Below, piece by piece: positions 1 to 11,307 of a stretch of DNA of 64,000 nt (the first letter of the stretch is position 1; each line of letters starts with the position of its first letter). Under the pieces are notes generated by a model. The model was not told where the DNA came from. It made no database searches and saw only the letters and a list, made by a program, of their open reading frames with translations. The translations under genes and the position numbers were made by a program. Source of the DNA: Chrysopilus asiliformis (Eukaryota > Arthropoda > Insecta > Diptera > Rhagionidae); assembly GCA_964034945.1 (NCBI GenBank), contig OZ035961.1:87500124-87564123 (forward strand), written 5' to 3'.

Positions 1-899
1 CGTCTAAAACTCGTCCAAGATCCGTCGACAGCAACAGCTGAGGATTAGATCAAAGCCTTTAAGAGGTTCATTCAATCCAATGCCAATGCAGTAACGGGAA
101 TACCGTAATGGTCAACTATACCAGTTTCTACAGCAGGTATTTCACTATAGAGCACTTCAGGTACCAAAAGCGCATTAAGGAACCTATTCTGTTCTACTAT
201 TATATTGGAACCTATGCTATTCTAATGCAGACAAACCGATCGACGGCCGAGTATATCTCAATTGATGTGACTGCAATTGAAACTGGAAGGTGCATTAGAG
301 AGGAATCATTACCTGGGCAACGGTACTTCGCATCTCTTATATAATCATCATCACCATGATCGGCGCGATCCACTTCACCCCTTATATAAATTCGCTGAAG
401 TTGTCGATGTGATCTGGCAGTAGGTAACGAGAAATGTGACTTTTGGACCACAAGTAAACTAAGATGTGCGGCACATGGTTTAGAAAGATAACAACTATTT
501 TGCTTACAGAGTGAATAAGTAGTAAAAGTTTACCATACGAATGTATATTTCAGATATAATACTCGTGGCTGGCAGACGTCCGCCTGTAAAATTCCACCGT
601 TTTCTACACTGATACCACATTGCCCACCTTCATCTATGGCTCATTGGGATGCTGTTAATCATTGAAAGTTGTCCAAACGTACAGCTCGTCTGCAATTTTC
701 TGCAGCAACAATGAAAGTTGTTGGATTGAATCAAGTTGGTGTAATACAAGGAAAAGTGTAAAAATATAATCACAAGAAAAAATTTAAAAAAGCTTTCATT
801 TAGAAAAGGGAAAAAATATCGCTTTTATTTCTGATACTGCTTGTTTATTCTTTTTAGTTTCCCATACATCCTTGCTTTTGAGTTATTCTTACGGACCTT
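1..899. other. Non-coding stretch, nothing recognised
   Basis: No conserved reading frame, TIR, satellite or RNA gene was recognised. The open frames at 108-344 (+) and 212-451 (-) overlap on opposite strands, lack any recognisable domain and are probably chance ORFs. The stretch may be intronic or intergenic. Confidence 0.5.
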
Positions 900-1115
900 T
901 TGACACCAGAATCGGATTCAGCGACCCCAAAAACCCCCAGAAGAGATTTTTTCCCGGAAAATTGGAGGAAAAGGATAATCACGTTATCCTTACAGAACCT
1001 ACCGTTATTCTTACAAAGACCAAGTAGTGAAAATATATTTCTGTCGGACGTACATATGTATGAAAAATTTCAAGATCCTGACAGCCAAACAAACCGACAG
1101 ACAGATACAAAGGCA
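900..1115 (+). repeat. Dispersed repeat, family D copy
   Basis: This stretch resembles 26845-27065 over about 200 bases: a TTGGATTCAG-like segment, a run of A and C, AGAGATTTTTT, ATCACGTTATCCTTACA, then an AAATTTCAAG segment near the 3' side. It ends in a short GACAGACAGATACAAAGGCA run. The AAATTTCAAG motif beside GACA-type repeats is shared with the mini-me-like elements in this window, so it is probably an eroded relative. Confidence 0.45.
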
Positions 1116-1493
1116 AACTAAACAGAAGCTTTTAAAATGACACAATTCCATACTTACATTTGTCAAATTTAATCATGCTAGTTTTTTGCATTTCAAATCC
1201 TCCCTTCTTTCGTCCCGCTTTTTTGTGTGGCGTTTAGTACAGCCTCCCCACTACCTTATTTTATGGCCAGTCCTTATTACTTTCCAACATGTTTTCTTAG
1301 TGTTCTTGTGTTGTTTATTTTAATGGTCATTTATAAACTCCATGTGCCCGCGAAACTTCATGTCAAATTTCAGTAGAATCGTTTTAGCGGTATTCCGCTG
1401 CTCAGAGTATTGACGTCTTTTTTATTTTAAAGAATTTTTGTTAAATATGTTTTTACTTCATGAAGGAGACCGACTTCACGGCCTTCTTTAATT
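1116..1493. other. Non-coding, nothing recognised
   Basis: AT-rich sequence without a supported gene or repeat. A segment near 1340-1400 (cgcgaaacttcatgtcaaatttcagtagaatcg style wording of old transposon DNA) hints at another eroded repeat, but no second copy was matched. Confidence 0.35.
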
Positions 1494-1562
1494 ATGGCAC
1501 TTTTTCGATTTACGGCCCAAAATGTTTCGTTATACGGTTCCAAAAAAAATTGCGAAAAAAAA

Positions 1563-2012
1563 ATAAAAGCTATAATTGCCAATCTGGCAATTATTGAAAA
1601 CCCTTATGGTGATATTCGTATCAAAATTCGAACAGTTGTACCAAAATTCCACTTTGAAGTCAAACTTTTCATTAAGATTTTTTAAAATTTATTCCAATCG
1701 GATTTTGATGTATGGGAGTGTTATGCAGAATCATATCCTAAATAACTTTTGTTTTTGAACTTTTTTGATAAGATGCACCGTTTTCGAGAATCCGTGCGCC
1801 CGCAATCCGTGCCACAAACAGACAGACGGACAGACGGACAGACAGACGGACAGACGGACAGACAGATGGACGGACAGACGGACGGACAGACGGACGGACA
1901 GACGGACGGACAGACGGACGGACAGACGGACGGACAGGCAAAAATTAATTTTTGTTTATCATTCTAAACACACTGGTGTAATTAATTTTTGTATGTCATG
2001 ACGGGATCTTGC
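1563..2012 (+). mobile_element. Mini-me-like element, copy 1 (truncated)
   Basis: This is a copy of the seven-member family described in detail at 44646-45397. It begins with the AAAAGCTATAATTGCC head, has the TGATATTCGTATCAAAATTC and GATTTTGATGTATGGGAG blocks, and reaches the RATCCGTGCGCCCGCAATCC block followed by about 125 bases of GACA/GACG microsatellite (1817-1937). It then has the TTCTAAACACACTGGTGTAA block. The central GGGGGGTACCCCCC palindrome and neighbouring sequence are deleted, and the terminal GGGTATAA end is lost after 2012. Confidence 0.75.
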
Positions 2013-2203
2013 AGCTTACCGATTCTTCATGTTCATTTTCGTCATCAGATTAGAACCGATTTAAACATTTTAAATTATGTTTTTTATTATGTATGTAAGC
2101 ATTTTTAAATGAAATAAAAAGAAAAAAAATGCATTTTAAACTAAAAACTACGTCATTTAAACAAAATTTTGAACGGATCCTATTGAATTTGTATGGGTTT
2201 GTA

Positions 2204-3253
2204 CACAGAAAATAAAATGTATGTAAATATTACGAAAACGTTTGTTAATATAACGAAACCATTTGTCCCCCATGGGCCGACAAAATATTTTGTTAATGGT
2301 ACGATGTCAATTTTGTTAAGTTTTTGTATTTTTGTATTTCGTTTTCGCAAATATTTTGTAAATATTACAAATATTTTGTAAATATTACAAATATTTTGTA
2401 AATATTACAAAAACAAATCTCTCTTGTTGATATGGAATCTCTTTCTGTTTCTTGCTTAGTGTGTGTTCATAGAATTTAATATATGCAACTAACGAGCGGA
2501 AATTGTTTTAGTGTGATGACTTCAAAAATTAAGAAATGCGTGTTTGTTTCTGATAGTTTCTATATTGAATATTCGTATGGAGGAAATGTTTTATGACGGC
2601 CAATATGATGCGAAATGAAAATAATTTATTTTGAATGATTTTTCTTACAAAAACTTCGAACGAATGAATTCTTTCGGCGAATGTTGTTGTGTTTCCTCGA
2701 AAAAATACTATTCCCGTTTAGTATTTTTCGAAAATGGGAAAAAATTATCGAAATCTGAAAAAAATGGGCATAAAAAATATTTCAAAAAAGCATTTCAACT
2801 AATGTCTAAACTAAGAAATGCTTTCCCAAAACTGATTTTTTGCATCAGTTTTATGAAAAATTATTGGAATCGCTTTAAAATCGAGTTTTTAGAACTGACG
2901 AATCGACTAACAAAATCGTCGCCATTTTTTCGTCATGCACAAGTGTGGCGCAGTTCTACTAGTAGTCTAATTACCTGCTGCAGGCATCCAAACATTAACA
3001 GCAGGGAATTGGATGCTTACAGCGGCTAATGAGACCACTAATAGAAAAGCTTGTGTATCGTAATGACGCCATGATGCAAATCAGATTTGACAAAATGTAC
3101 TTCGTAATATTAACAAATTTTAGTAACTATACGAAAAAATATTCGTTAATTTTTTCGTAGTATATACAAAACTTCAGTAATATTTACGATTTTTTTTTTG
3201 TTAGGCTTAACAAAACCCATTTTGTAAATAATACGACATTATTTTTTTCTGTG
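2204..3253. mobile_element. TA-flanked TIR element, non-autonomous (Tc1/mariner-like)
   Basis: The ends are inverted copies: CACAGAAAATAAAATGT on the left and, reverse-complemented, CACAGAAAAAAATAATGT on the right. Both sit directly against TA dinucleotides (2202-2203 and 3254-3255), as expected for a TA-targeting element. The subterminal regions are rich in AAATATTACGAAAA-type words on both sides. The 132-codon open frame at 2631-3029 (+) shows no transposase motif and is probably a chance ORF, so the element is likely non-autonomous. Length is 1050 bp. Confidence 0.6.
2349..2408. repeat. 20-bp tandem repeat, three exact copies
   Basis: The unit AAATATTTTGTAAATATTAC occurs three times in a row at 2349, 2369 and 2389. 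The unit contains the palindrome GTAAATATTTAC with small changes. It lies in the left subterminal part of the TIR element at 2204-3253. Confidence 0.85.
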
Positions 3254-3264
3254 TATGAAAATAA

Positions 3265-3343
3265 TTGATTCGTTATACGGCTTTTCGCTTTACGGCCAAC
3301 TTTCCCGGAACGTATCTAGGCCGTAAAGCGAGGTATGAGTGTA
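3265..3343. repeat. Inverted CGCTTTACGGCC end, pogo/Tigger-like fragment
   Basis: TTCGCTTTACGGCC at about 3282 is mirrored by GGCCGTAAAGCGAGG at about 3319, followed by TATGAGTGTA. Read from the minus strand this gives a TACACTCATACCTCGC-type end, which looks like the terminus of a pogo/Tigger-class element. Related words (TCGATTTACGGCCC, TTCGTTATACGG) occur at 1507-1542. Only the end is recognisable; the class assignment is an inference. Confidence 0.35.
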
Positions 3344-3470
3344 TTGTTTCCTTTAACGGTTCTCGAGATATTTGAAAAAAAAATTACGTTTTACATATTT
3401 TTTTCCGAAACTAAATTTGCAGAGTAAAGTTTTGTGTTAAACGCAACTGATATCTTTATGATATGAATAT
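3344..3470 (-). repeat. Dispersed repeat, family B fragment
   Basis: In reverse complement this fragment reads ATATCAGTTG...CAAAACTTTACTCTGCAA...TTTCGGAAAAAAATATGTAA...ATATCTCGAGAACCGTTAAA. These are the same blocks as the head of the family B copies at 19050, 25865 and 55095. Confidence 0.55.
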
Positions 3471-6400
3471 GTTAAGATTTATAATGCAACAATACTTAGA
3501 GCTAAAAGCTAATCTGTAATCCACAGAAAAAATAAACTTTTTTTACATGAAACAAAATAAACAAATGAAATGCGACTCTAATTTTATTTTAGCACCACAA
3601 ATTCCTCCCTCAAACTTCTAAAAGAACAGACAAATGTAGGTTAACCTATAAAATAATAAATAGTTACAAGGGAACTGGACTACTAAACCAGGACAGATGA
3701 ATGCAAGATGGGATAATTTTCAATAACAAACTTCATTTAGCGTCCATTCATTCATCTTCACATTTAATTCAATTAATTTTGTTAAAAAATTGTTGCATGT
3801 CATTTGCCGCTGACCTTCCGTGAAGCTTTTCACGGGAACCAAACACAAAACCAAAATATTTTTCTTAAAGATATCCCAATCCATCAATTTTCTATCTCTA
3901 ATCATTGTCCTACATAATTGGCTTACGGTGTGATCCCGCTGGGATGGTTTTGTGTATTAAATCGTTCGCACATCGCATCCATTTGATTGATGTTTATGTC
4001 GCGTTTTCTAATCAAATACAATCAACTGAATTTTATCAGATTTCGAACATGAAGTCCTACTGACGGTTTCCAACTGATTCCTATGCTGTGTAACTGAATG
4101 GCTTTGTTAAGAAAATCCGAATTTAACTTGTTCAGAATCAATTTAAACATTTTACAATTTTAAACAAACGTATCGATAAAATATCACGCTGGTTGGCCAG
4201 AGAAAAATCTCAAACACGTGCGATACAATTACTGCCAAAAAATCGCGGTCATTAAATGATGGTTCGAAGAAAATTGCTAATCGATCAAGTAAGAACCGCA
4301 AAAACATTGAAAATTTATTTTTCAATAAATAGCAATTCTGATGGCATTCATATTTATTAGCCCAAAGAAATGGGTTAAATACAATATTTGATAGGAAACA
4401 TTGAGGGATGGGCTACTCTACGAATGCTCTATAATAAGCCAATTTACTTTCCATCTAAACTGAATCATTGGTTCCGAAAAATCGGAAACGAGGGCGCGAA
4501 TTATTAGTCAATTAAGAAAACTAGCCAGTGTTCATCACATCTCAATTAAATGCGCACCCAATAAATTTTCCTAAATGTTAAAGATCTCAATCTTCTAGCT
4601 AGAATTTCAACTTTAGTTATAAAAAACTCATGGTTTTAAAACGCGACACACCTTTAAAGTAAGCAGGTCACATTTTATCATTATTCTTGACCAAAATAGA
4701 TTTTTTTTTCGCAATTTTCAACGGTGGACCAGAACTTTTATTCCGAGCGTTTTTTTTATTCGAATTTTGTGACCAGAAATGTTTGGTTTAGTCCCACAGG
4801 CCAAGATTCGCCGCTTTGCTGAGCAACTGGTTTGGTTTGCCTCGCGGGATCAAAAGAATCTCAAATCTTAGCACTGGTTTTCAAATTTTTTATTTGGCCA
4901 TTTCGACTTTAATTTAATTTGGATTTTTTTTTCGTTTTTGGATTATTCGATAAAGAATCGCAAGTGGCCAAGGCTTGGCGGCAGTTTTGTCGACTTATTT
5001 TTATTTTCTGTTTATTTTTTTTTCGTTTCTGCTGGAACCTTACAAAAAGATTGAGTCCCAAGTGAAGAACCAGTTTTATGCAGAATTCCTGAGAAAAAGG
5101 CATTTTGGGAGGAGTTGGTAGCTTTTTTAATTTTATTGCAGAAGAAACTTGGACGTCCAGACTTGAACTAAATCACCATCCACTGTGGTGCTGGTTCAAG
5201 GCTTCGTCTTCTTAGAAATATGCGAAATGCCCGACATAAATATATTTTATTATCTTTTTTTTAAGAATCAAGCAACCCTGAGTACATAAACGGAAAACCG
5301 AAATAATGGTAATAAGTGTAAAAGTTCCATCTTACTGGTTTTTATGTCCGTAAACTTTTTTTTAAAGGTGGTCTAAACTTCACTGAAACGCATAAAATTG
5401 CTGTGCAGGCACGTAAGGCGAAAAATCATTAAATTTTCGAGGCTTTTTTTCAAACATGATTGTTGTTGGTGTACTTATGAATATGACGTGATGTGCATTT
5501 TTAACTCGTCTGTTATAAGATCAATGGCATTTTACTTACATAAGAGATGAAGTAATGCAAAATTTTGATTAACTGGATGTTATACGTAAATAATTTGATG
5601 TTACCTGAAAAGAAAAAAAGTTTAATTGATTATATAGCCTTTAAAAGAACCGTTAAAGTATGTATCATCAATTGGATTTTCGGAAGAAATTTGCAGAATT
5701 TGAAAACATGGAGTCAAATATGTTGACTTCGGAATAACTTTAGGAAAGACAAGAAATTTTTACACAATTTTTGGACTGAAAAGGTTAGTTTTTTGATGAG
5801 TATGAATTCAAACAGCAATAAAATATAATCGAAAAAAAAATCTTTTTGAAAGTCTTGGACTGAGTTTCATTCCAAATGCCAATAATTATATAAAAAAATC
5901 GAAATTCAGTACAAAATTAATTTGAAGCCTTCACATGACCTTGACTCCCTATAGTCTATCATGTTGTAATAGCAATAAATTAGACAAATTAATGACTTAA
6001 TACTATCACAGGGAATTTTAAAAAAATGGGAGAATTAATCGCCCTAAAACCATAAAATCTGGTATCGTGAAACAAAAAAAAACTTCATCAAAAAGTAATT
6101 TTGAACAAAAATTTTGTTGGAATAGAAGAACATAATTTTGCTCGTTCATTTTTGAAGTCATGCGGCGATCAGCTTTTCTTTGCAGAAATAACATCAGCAA
6201 CAATGTTTTCTTATCTGTTCATCATAGAAAATGAATAAAATAAATTTAGCAATAATAAGAACAGATACAGTCTGTAATGCTGTCTGCTGTTTAGATTCTA
6301 CGAATAAAAATCACATTTATCAACATCGTTTCAGGATTTCAACGTACAAAACATTGGAAATCTTAATATCGGATCAGTGGGAAAGAACGTCTCAAGGTAA

Positions 6401-6721
6401 GAAACATTCTTCACATATGATCGAAATCATAGACATCAGTTTATGTGAAAATTTATGCTAAAACAAAGGCAATCGTACATTATCGTTTCTACTTTGGTAT
6501 TTTCATGTGGAAATAGAATAGTATTGTTAGATTTCGATATATAAATAAATGGTAAGGATTTTTGAGACTTCAGTGTATTTTTTCAAATGTTCGAAGACAC
6601 GACACAATTTTTACAACAATTTTTCGGCCAGGAAACTGTTTTTTCCAATTTCTGAAGGGATGCAAGAAGATTTTTAAGTTTTTTTAAATTTTTTTTTTAC
6701 CGAAAATAAAAAGTTTTTCGT
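3471..6721. other. Non-coding, AT-rich, no gene seen
   Basis: Short open frames (for example 3720-3905 -, 4909-5103 -, 6018-6203 -, 6231-6461 +) lack domain signatures, overlapping conservation or splice context. No TIR, microsatellite or RNA gene was recognised. Confidence 0.45.
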
Positions 6722-7075
6722 ACAATACGGGTATTTATGCAACATATCAGATTTAGTACACCGTTTGTAACGCATCGATCGGTTTGTAACGTGTTTAGAA
6801 TAGGATTTTCGGACAATTGCTTCCCCCCTCTCCCTTACAAATGAAATATTTTTTCCCTATTTTCTCGAAAACTGTGCATCGTATCAAAAAATTTATAAAA
6901 ATGAAATGTGTTTAGAACATGATTTTACATAACCGTTCCATACATCAAAATCCAATCGGACCTCTTCTTTCCCCCTCTTGTATAGGAGATTTTTTTTTTA
7001 AATACCATTTTGTCTGTCATCATATAGAGTATTTGACGATTGACCCCTGGCAATTGTAGCTTTTCTTATGTTTTA
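6722..7075 (-). mobile_element. Mini-me-like element, copy 2 (diverged, reversed)
   Basis: Read on the plus strand this has the order of the family in reverse: ATACGGGTAT, CCGTTTGTAACG (twice, near 6763 and 6783), GTGTTTAGAAT, CGAAAACTGTGCATCGTATC, ACATCAAAATCCAATCGGA, then GGCAATTGTAGCTTTTCTTA TG. The GTCY microsatellite is reduced to TGTCTGTC near 7011. It is clearly older than copies 4-7. Confidence 0.6.
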
Positions 7076-10000
7076 AATTTATTTTTGGAAAAAAAATGAT
7101 CAATGTGTCGAACACTGAATATTAATTTGGTGAAATTTTAGTGAATTGACGCGGAATTTGAGATAATTCAAAGCAAAATGTCACCACTTTGAACATTAAA
7201 TTCGCATCAAGTATCTTGTTACCTATTCTCTATCAAAATATGATGATGATTTCATCATAATAGAAATGGTAAAGTGAATGATATGTTTTCATTTAACAAA
7301 TTTCAGTTCTTTATTTGAATTGAAAAGAATTACTGGCTTTGTATGAAATTCATCTAAAACTCAGTCCAATCTAACCCATCACAGGTGCTACAGACGATGT
7401 AACTTTGTGTGTTGATTATATGCTGTAGTTGATGCTGTTCGCTGCCATAATTATTCATTCAGATGGTATTACCTTTAATTTATGCATGGCCAACAGCATC
7501 TAACACCGCTTGACATCAAGGTCTTTTCAGAGGATTGGAAAAGATGAACTCGTGCTACACAAAACGCGCAAAACGGTCGAGAAGGGATCACTATCTGTAA
7601 TAATATCTTAATTAATTAGGTGTCGCATTTGATCTCGCAGGTAATATCGAATGATACACCAATTGATTCACCATTAAACCGTTACATTTACTTAGATTTA
7701 ACTTCTATAAGTACATCTTTCGGTTTGACTTATTTGCGTGTAGACTTCGACAGATTTATTTTCGGATTTTCTATTTCAAAATATCGTACGCGGGAAACAT
7801 TCATTCGCGTGGATGTTGCGTAACTATGATACGAGAATTTCGTACTGACAAACTTTATGCAAATATAATTCGATATGAAGAACTTACAAACTGCAGACTC
7901 GAAACTGTTCGATCTAACTTCGTTTGCAGTGCAGCAAAATGAGGTGAACCTTTGGCAATATTCCTTTTTTAGATCCTGTGGGAACGAAATCGATCATCGA
8001 AGATTCTGCATAGCGGTTAACTGTCATGATTCCCAATACGAGTCTTACTGCAAGCGAATTAGTTTCTCCGATCAAGAAATATTCTACGAATCGTACACGG
8101 AAGCGATGTCAGGCGAAGTGCAAAAATGTCGGATTTTTTTTGGTATTATTATAAATGATCATCTTTTTACGACAGTTCTGAACTTTAATTGAATTTAGTA
8201 TTTAATTAGTTTTGCGCCAATTTCAATTTAAATAGTTGAAATAGACATCTTATCATGTGAGGAAAATTCATGGTACGCAGATCTTCTTCTTCAATTCCAT
8301 TTTCGTTCAATATTACTTAAAATGTTTTGAGTTAATTTGTTGCCGGATTTTTTCGAGAGTGTAGAGTTATAATGAACATACAGATTTTTTGTTTTCAAAA
8401 ATTAAGACTTTTGGAAAACCTCCAATTTGTTGATTTTGTGGGTTGGCCACTTTTGCTTTGAACGCTTCATATCTATAACAAAAAGTTTTTTTTACAATGA
8501 TTTTACGAATCTTCAAATGCACAATTTCCCAGTCTTTACATATTGTAGTGATGTTTTTTTTGCGATTGTAGTTTATTTTCGGGATTTTAACATAAAACTG
8601 TAATTCTATCTCAACGCGTAATTGATGTCAATAACACTTTTAAAATACAATAAAATCCTTATAAATTCTATGCAATTCTATTCTATTCGATTTTATTTTA
8701 TTCAAATTCCACTGGGAGTTTTACACAATTATGCAATTAAACTTTATTTGAGAGAAATGTTCAAGAAATTTTACAATCATTCTCGTTGCAATCTCCAATT
8801 AAATCAAGTATTTATTTAGTTGAATGTAATCGCATAATCGCTAAAAAAAACAGAGTGTATGAAGAATATAATGCTTTGCTAAATTCCACTACGACAAAAG
8901 AAACAGACATCGATGGATTTATTGACAATCCGGGAATTATCCCAAAAAGGAAACGACGTTCGATCAACATTCTTCAGCGGATCGTAAAAAAAAAATCGCG
9001 AGGAAAAATCAGTCTCTTGATTTTCGCATTTTCAATGCGTTCCAACTAAAGGCGGTTTCCATTTTAAGAAAATCGAAAGTTCCACTAGAATCTTTTCTCG
9101 AAGATCTCAAATCCCTTTGGTGCTGATGATGTTTTAGGCTATGGCTTTGTTATACGGCGTAGAAACTTCATTGTCTTCCCATAATCTTCCATTATAATTA
9201 ATGCAACTTCTTTAAGTTGCGATAGAATTCTTGAACAAATAAAAAGAAAGTTAATGGCCACAATGCGGTTACTTATCTTCTCCCCGGAGGCCCTGATATT
9301 CTGAAGTTGTCATTGTGCCATCATATATGAATTTTAGAGGATAGACGGCTGTCATATCGTGTCACCAACTTGGCCATCAAAGGCCTCCGGTCTGGTTTCC
9401 CTGTACACCTGAGCCTCTTTTATCAACCAACATATTTCTACTCATTTCAATAGTTTGCACAATGAGCATTGAGTCCGTCCGTTTAAGTTCCCTGGCCTCC
9501 GTTGAAGTAACTAAACAATATAAAGATGATTGCTTGAAGGTGAGTACCGAGCCGCTAATGTGAGAAGACGGTAATCACCGCATTACGTTTAAGTAAAAAT
9601 GGGTTCTTCGCACAATTCTGTGACGACGAAGGCAAGGTAGACAGGATGTAATCGCTATATGGGCACCTTCCACTTGATCCGCGTTCCCGAGTATTCCTCC
9701 ACCTTAGCCAGACACCTTAGACTTTTAGAGTCCATACGACTCGTCCGTACCTCAAGTAGATTGTCTTCATATACCAAGACTAAGGTGTCACTGACTTCTT
9801 TTTTCGTAATTCGTCAGTTCGCCACTCGTCAAATGTTTGATATTTGGAAAAAATACCGGCTGCTGGTCGTTCGATGACGGTTTATACCTCACTTTGTGGT
9901 CATTAGTTTTTTAATCAAAACCAAATGTGCCATTGGAATGATGGATAAGCATCACTTGAGTTCAGGCTCAGCCAAAGGTGAATCTTAACACGTTCGCTAT

Positions 10001-10406
10001 GCGTCAGGTGGAAGCATAGAAGCAGTTTAAGGTTAACTTCTACTTTTATTAAGTCATCTTTCCTATTCTTTCGTGAAAGTAAAACTCTGAACTGAACAAT
10101 GGAACGCAAAAGAAAATGAAATGCTGCTGATGCTAATGGCTATTGAAAAGCGAATCTCAATCTTGGTGTGGTTTTAGTTTGCATGCAATGGCGGTCAGAT
10201 AATTTGAGACAGACATTTCGCAAGGGAAAGCCCCACGCAGTAAACCGGGTTTAATTTCTTTGCATTTTGTTTGTAAATTCAATAAATCTTTTGGGTGTGA
10301 AAAACATTTGAAAATATTTCAAGAAACAATGGATTTTACAAGGTTTTCACCTGATTGAATTTTTAATTACCTGGTAAAATTCAAAGTTTCTATTTCTTGT
10401 TAAAAA
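7076..10406. other. Non-coding stretch with unsupported ORFs
   Basis: The longest open frame is 7875-8192 (+), 105 codons, with no domain I recognise; it shares a frame with 7620-7823 but stop codons separate the two. I find no splice context that would turn either into a convincing exon. The rest is AT-rich DNA without TIRs or tandem repeats that I could see. Confidence 0.4.
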
Positions 10407-11307
10407 CATAAGAAAAACTACAATAGACATGCGCCAATCGTCAAAAAGTCTATCGGAGGACAGGCAAAATTTTTGCTTAAAACATAAGAAAAACTACAAT
10501 TGCCCGGAGCCAATCGTCAAATAGTCCATACGAGGACAGATAAAATTTAAAAAAAAAAATCATTTGTATCGGAGATGTAAGAAGAAGTGATCCGATTGAA
10601 TTTTGATGTATTGAAGACTTATGTCAAATCATATTCTGAATACATTTTGTTTTCATAAATTTTTCGACACGACTAACCGTTTTCGAGATAATTACAAAAA
10701 ACTGTTTCATTTATATGGGTTAAAGAACTTATTCATACTGTTTATGAGAAACGCAACTATACAAAGTTTCAAGTCTCTAGCTAAATCCTCTCAAGGTTTT
10801 GGCGTGATCAGCGACCTCAATAACTCGGACCAACTGTTCCGAATTTTGAAGTTCCCACATCAGATTCGAGATCAGCGGCCTTGAAAGCCCCTTCATGCCA
10901 GTTTTCCCGAGGAAAGATCACAAAAAGAATATTACCGTAATCCTACCAGGACCTTCTGTTGAAATTTTCACACCCCGACCCTAAGAACCCCCGACAATAA
11001 TAGAGGCTTCGCTCCTAGATATATCCCGCCCAGTAGTTACTCAGCCTTCGGGATATATCTAGGAGCGAAGCCCCTAATGGTCCATTTTTGCCCATTAACG
11101 AACTTAGCCTTGCATTTTACGAAAAACCAATCTGCTCAAAATTTCAAGTCTCTAGCTCAATCCGTGCGCCCGCAATCCGCGCCACAGACGGACAAACGGA
11201 CAGACGGACAGACGGACGGACATGCTAAATTCAATTTTTTTTTATAATTCTAAACACACTAAGGCAAATCTAATATACCCTTTGGTTTCACCATACGGGT
11301 ATAAAAA
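10407..11307 (+). mobile_element. Mini-me-like element, copy 3 (rearranged)
   Basis: The head (AACATAAGAAAAACTACAAT) is present twice, at about 10407 and 10479, as a diverged tandem duplication of about 72 bp. Then come the ATTTTGATGTATTG block and a TTTCAAGTCTCTAGCT block (10770). After an unrelated 10800-11000 segment comes a hairpin (11005-11072), and after it a second, well-preserved 3' half: TTGCCCATTAACGAACTTAG, RATCCGTGCGCCCGC, GACGGACA repeats (11187-11222), TTCTAAACACACT, and the CACCATACGGGTATAA end at 11307. It is probably two overlapping insertions of different age. Confidence 0.65.
11005..11072. repeat. Perfect 24-bp inverted repeat (hairpin)
   Basis: The arms at 11005-11028 and 11049-11072 are exact reverse complements (starting GGCTTCGCTCCTAGATATAT), with a 20-base loop. 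The hairpin occupies the place where other copies of this element carry the shorter palindrome GGGGGGTACCCCCC, immediately before CCCTAATGGTCC. Confidence 0.9.

Noticed and set aside
2631..3029. 132-codon plus-strand frame inside the TIR element
   Set aside because: No transposase signature and AT-biased, irregular composition; probably chance.
7620..8192. Two plus-strand frames (67 and 105 codons) in the same phase
   Set aside because: Separated by stops, no domain, and no splice sites that join them convincingly; listed only as unsupported.
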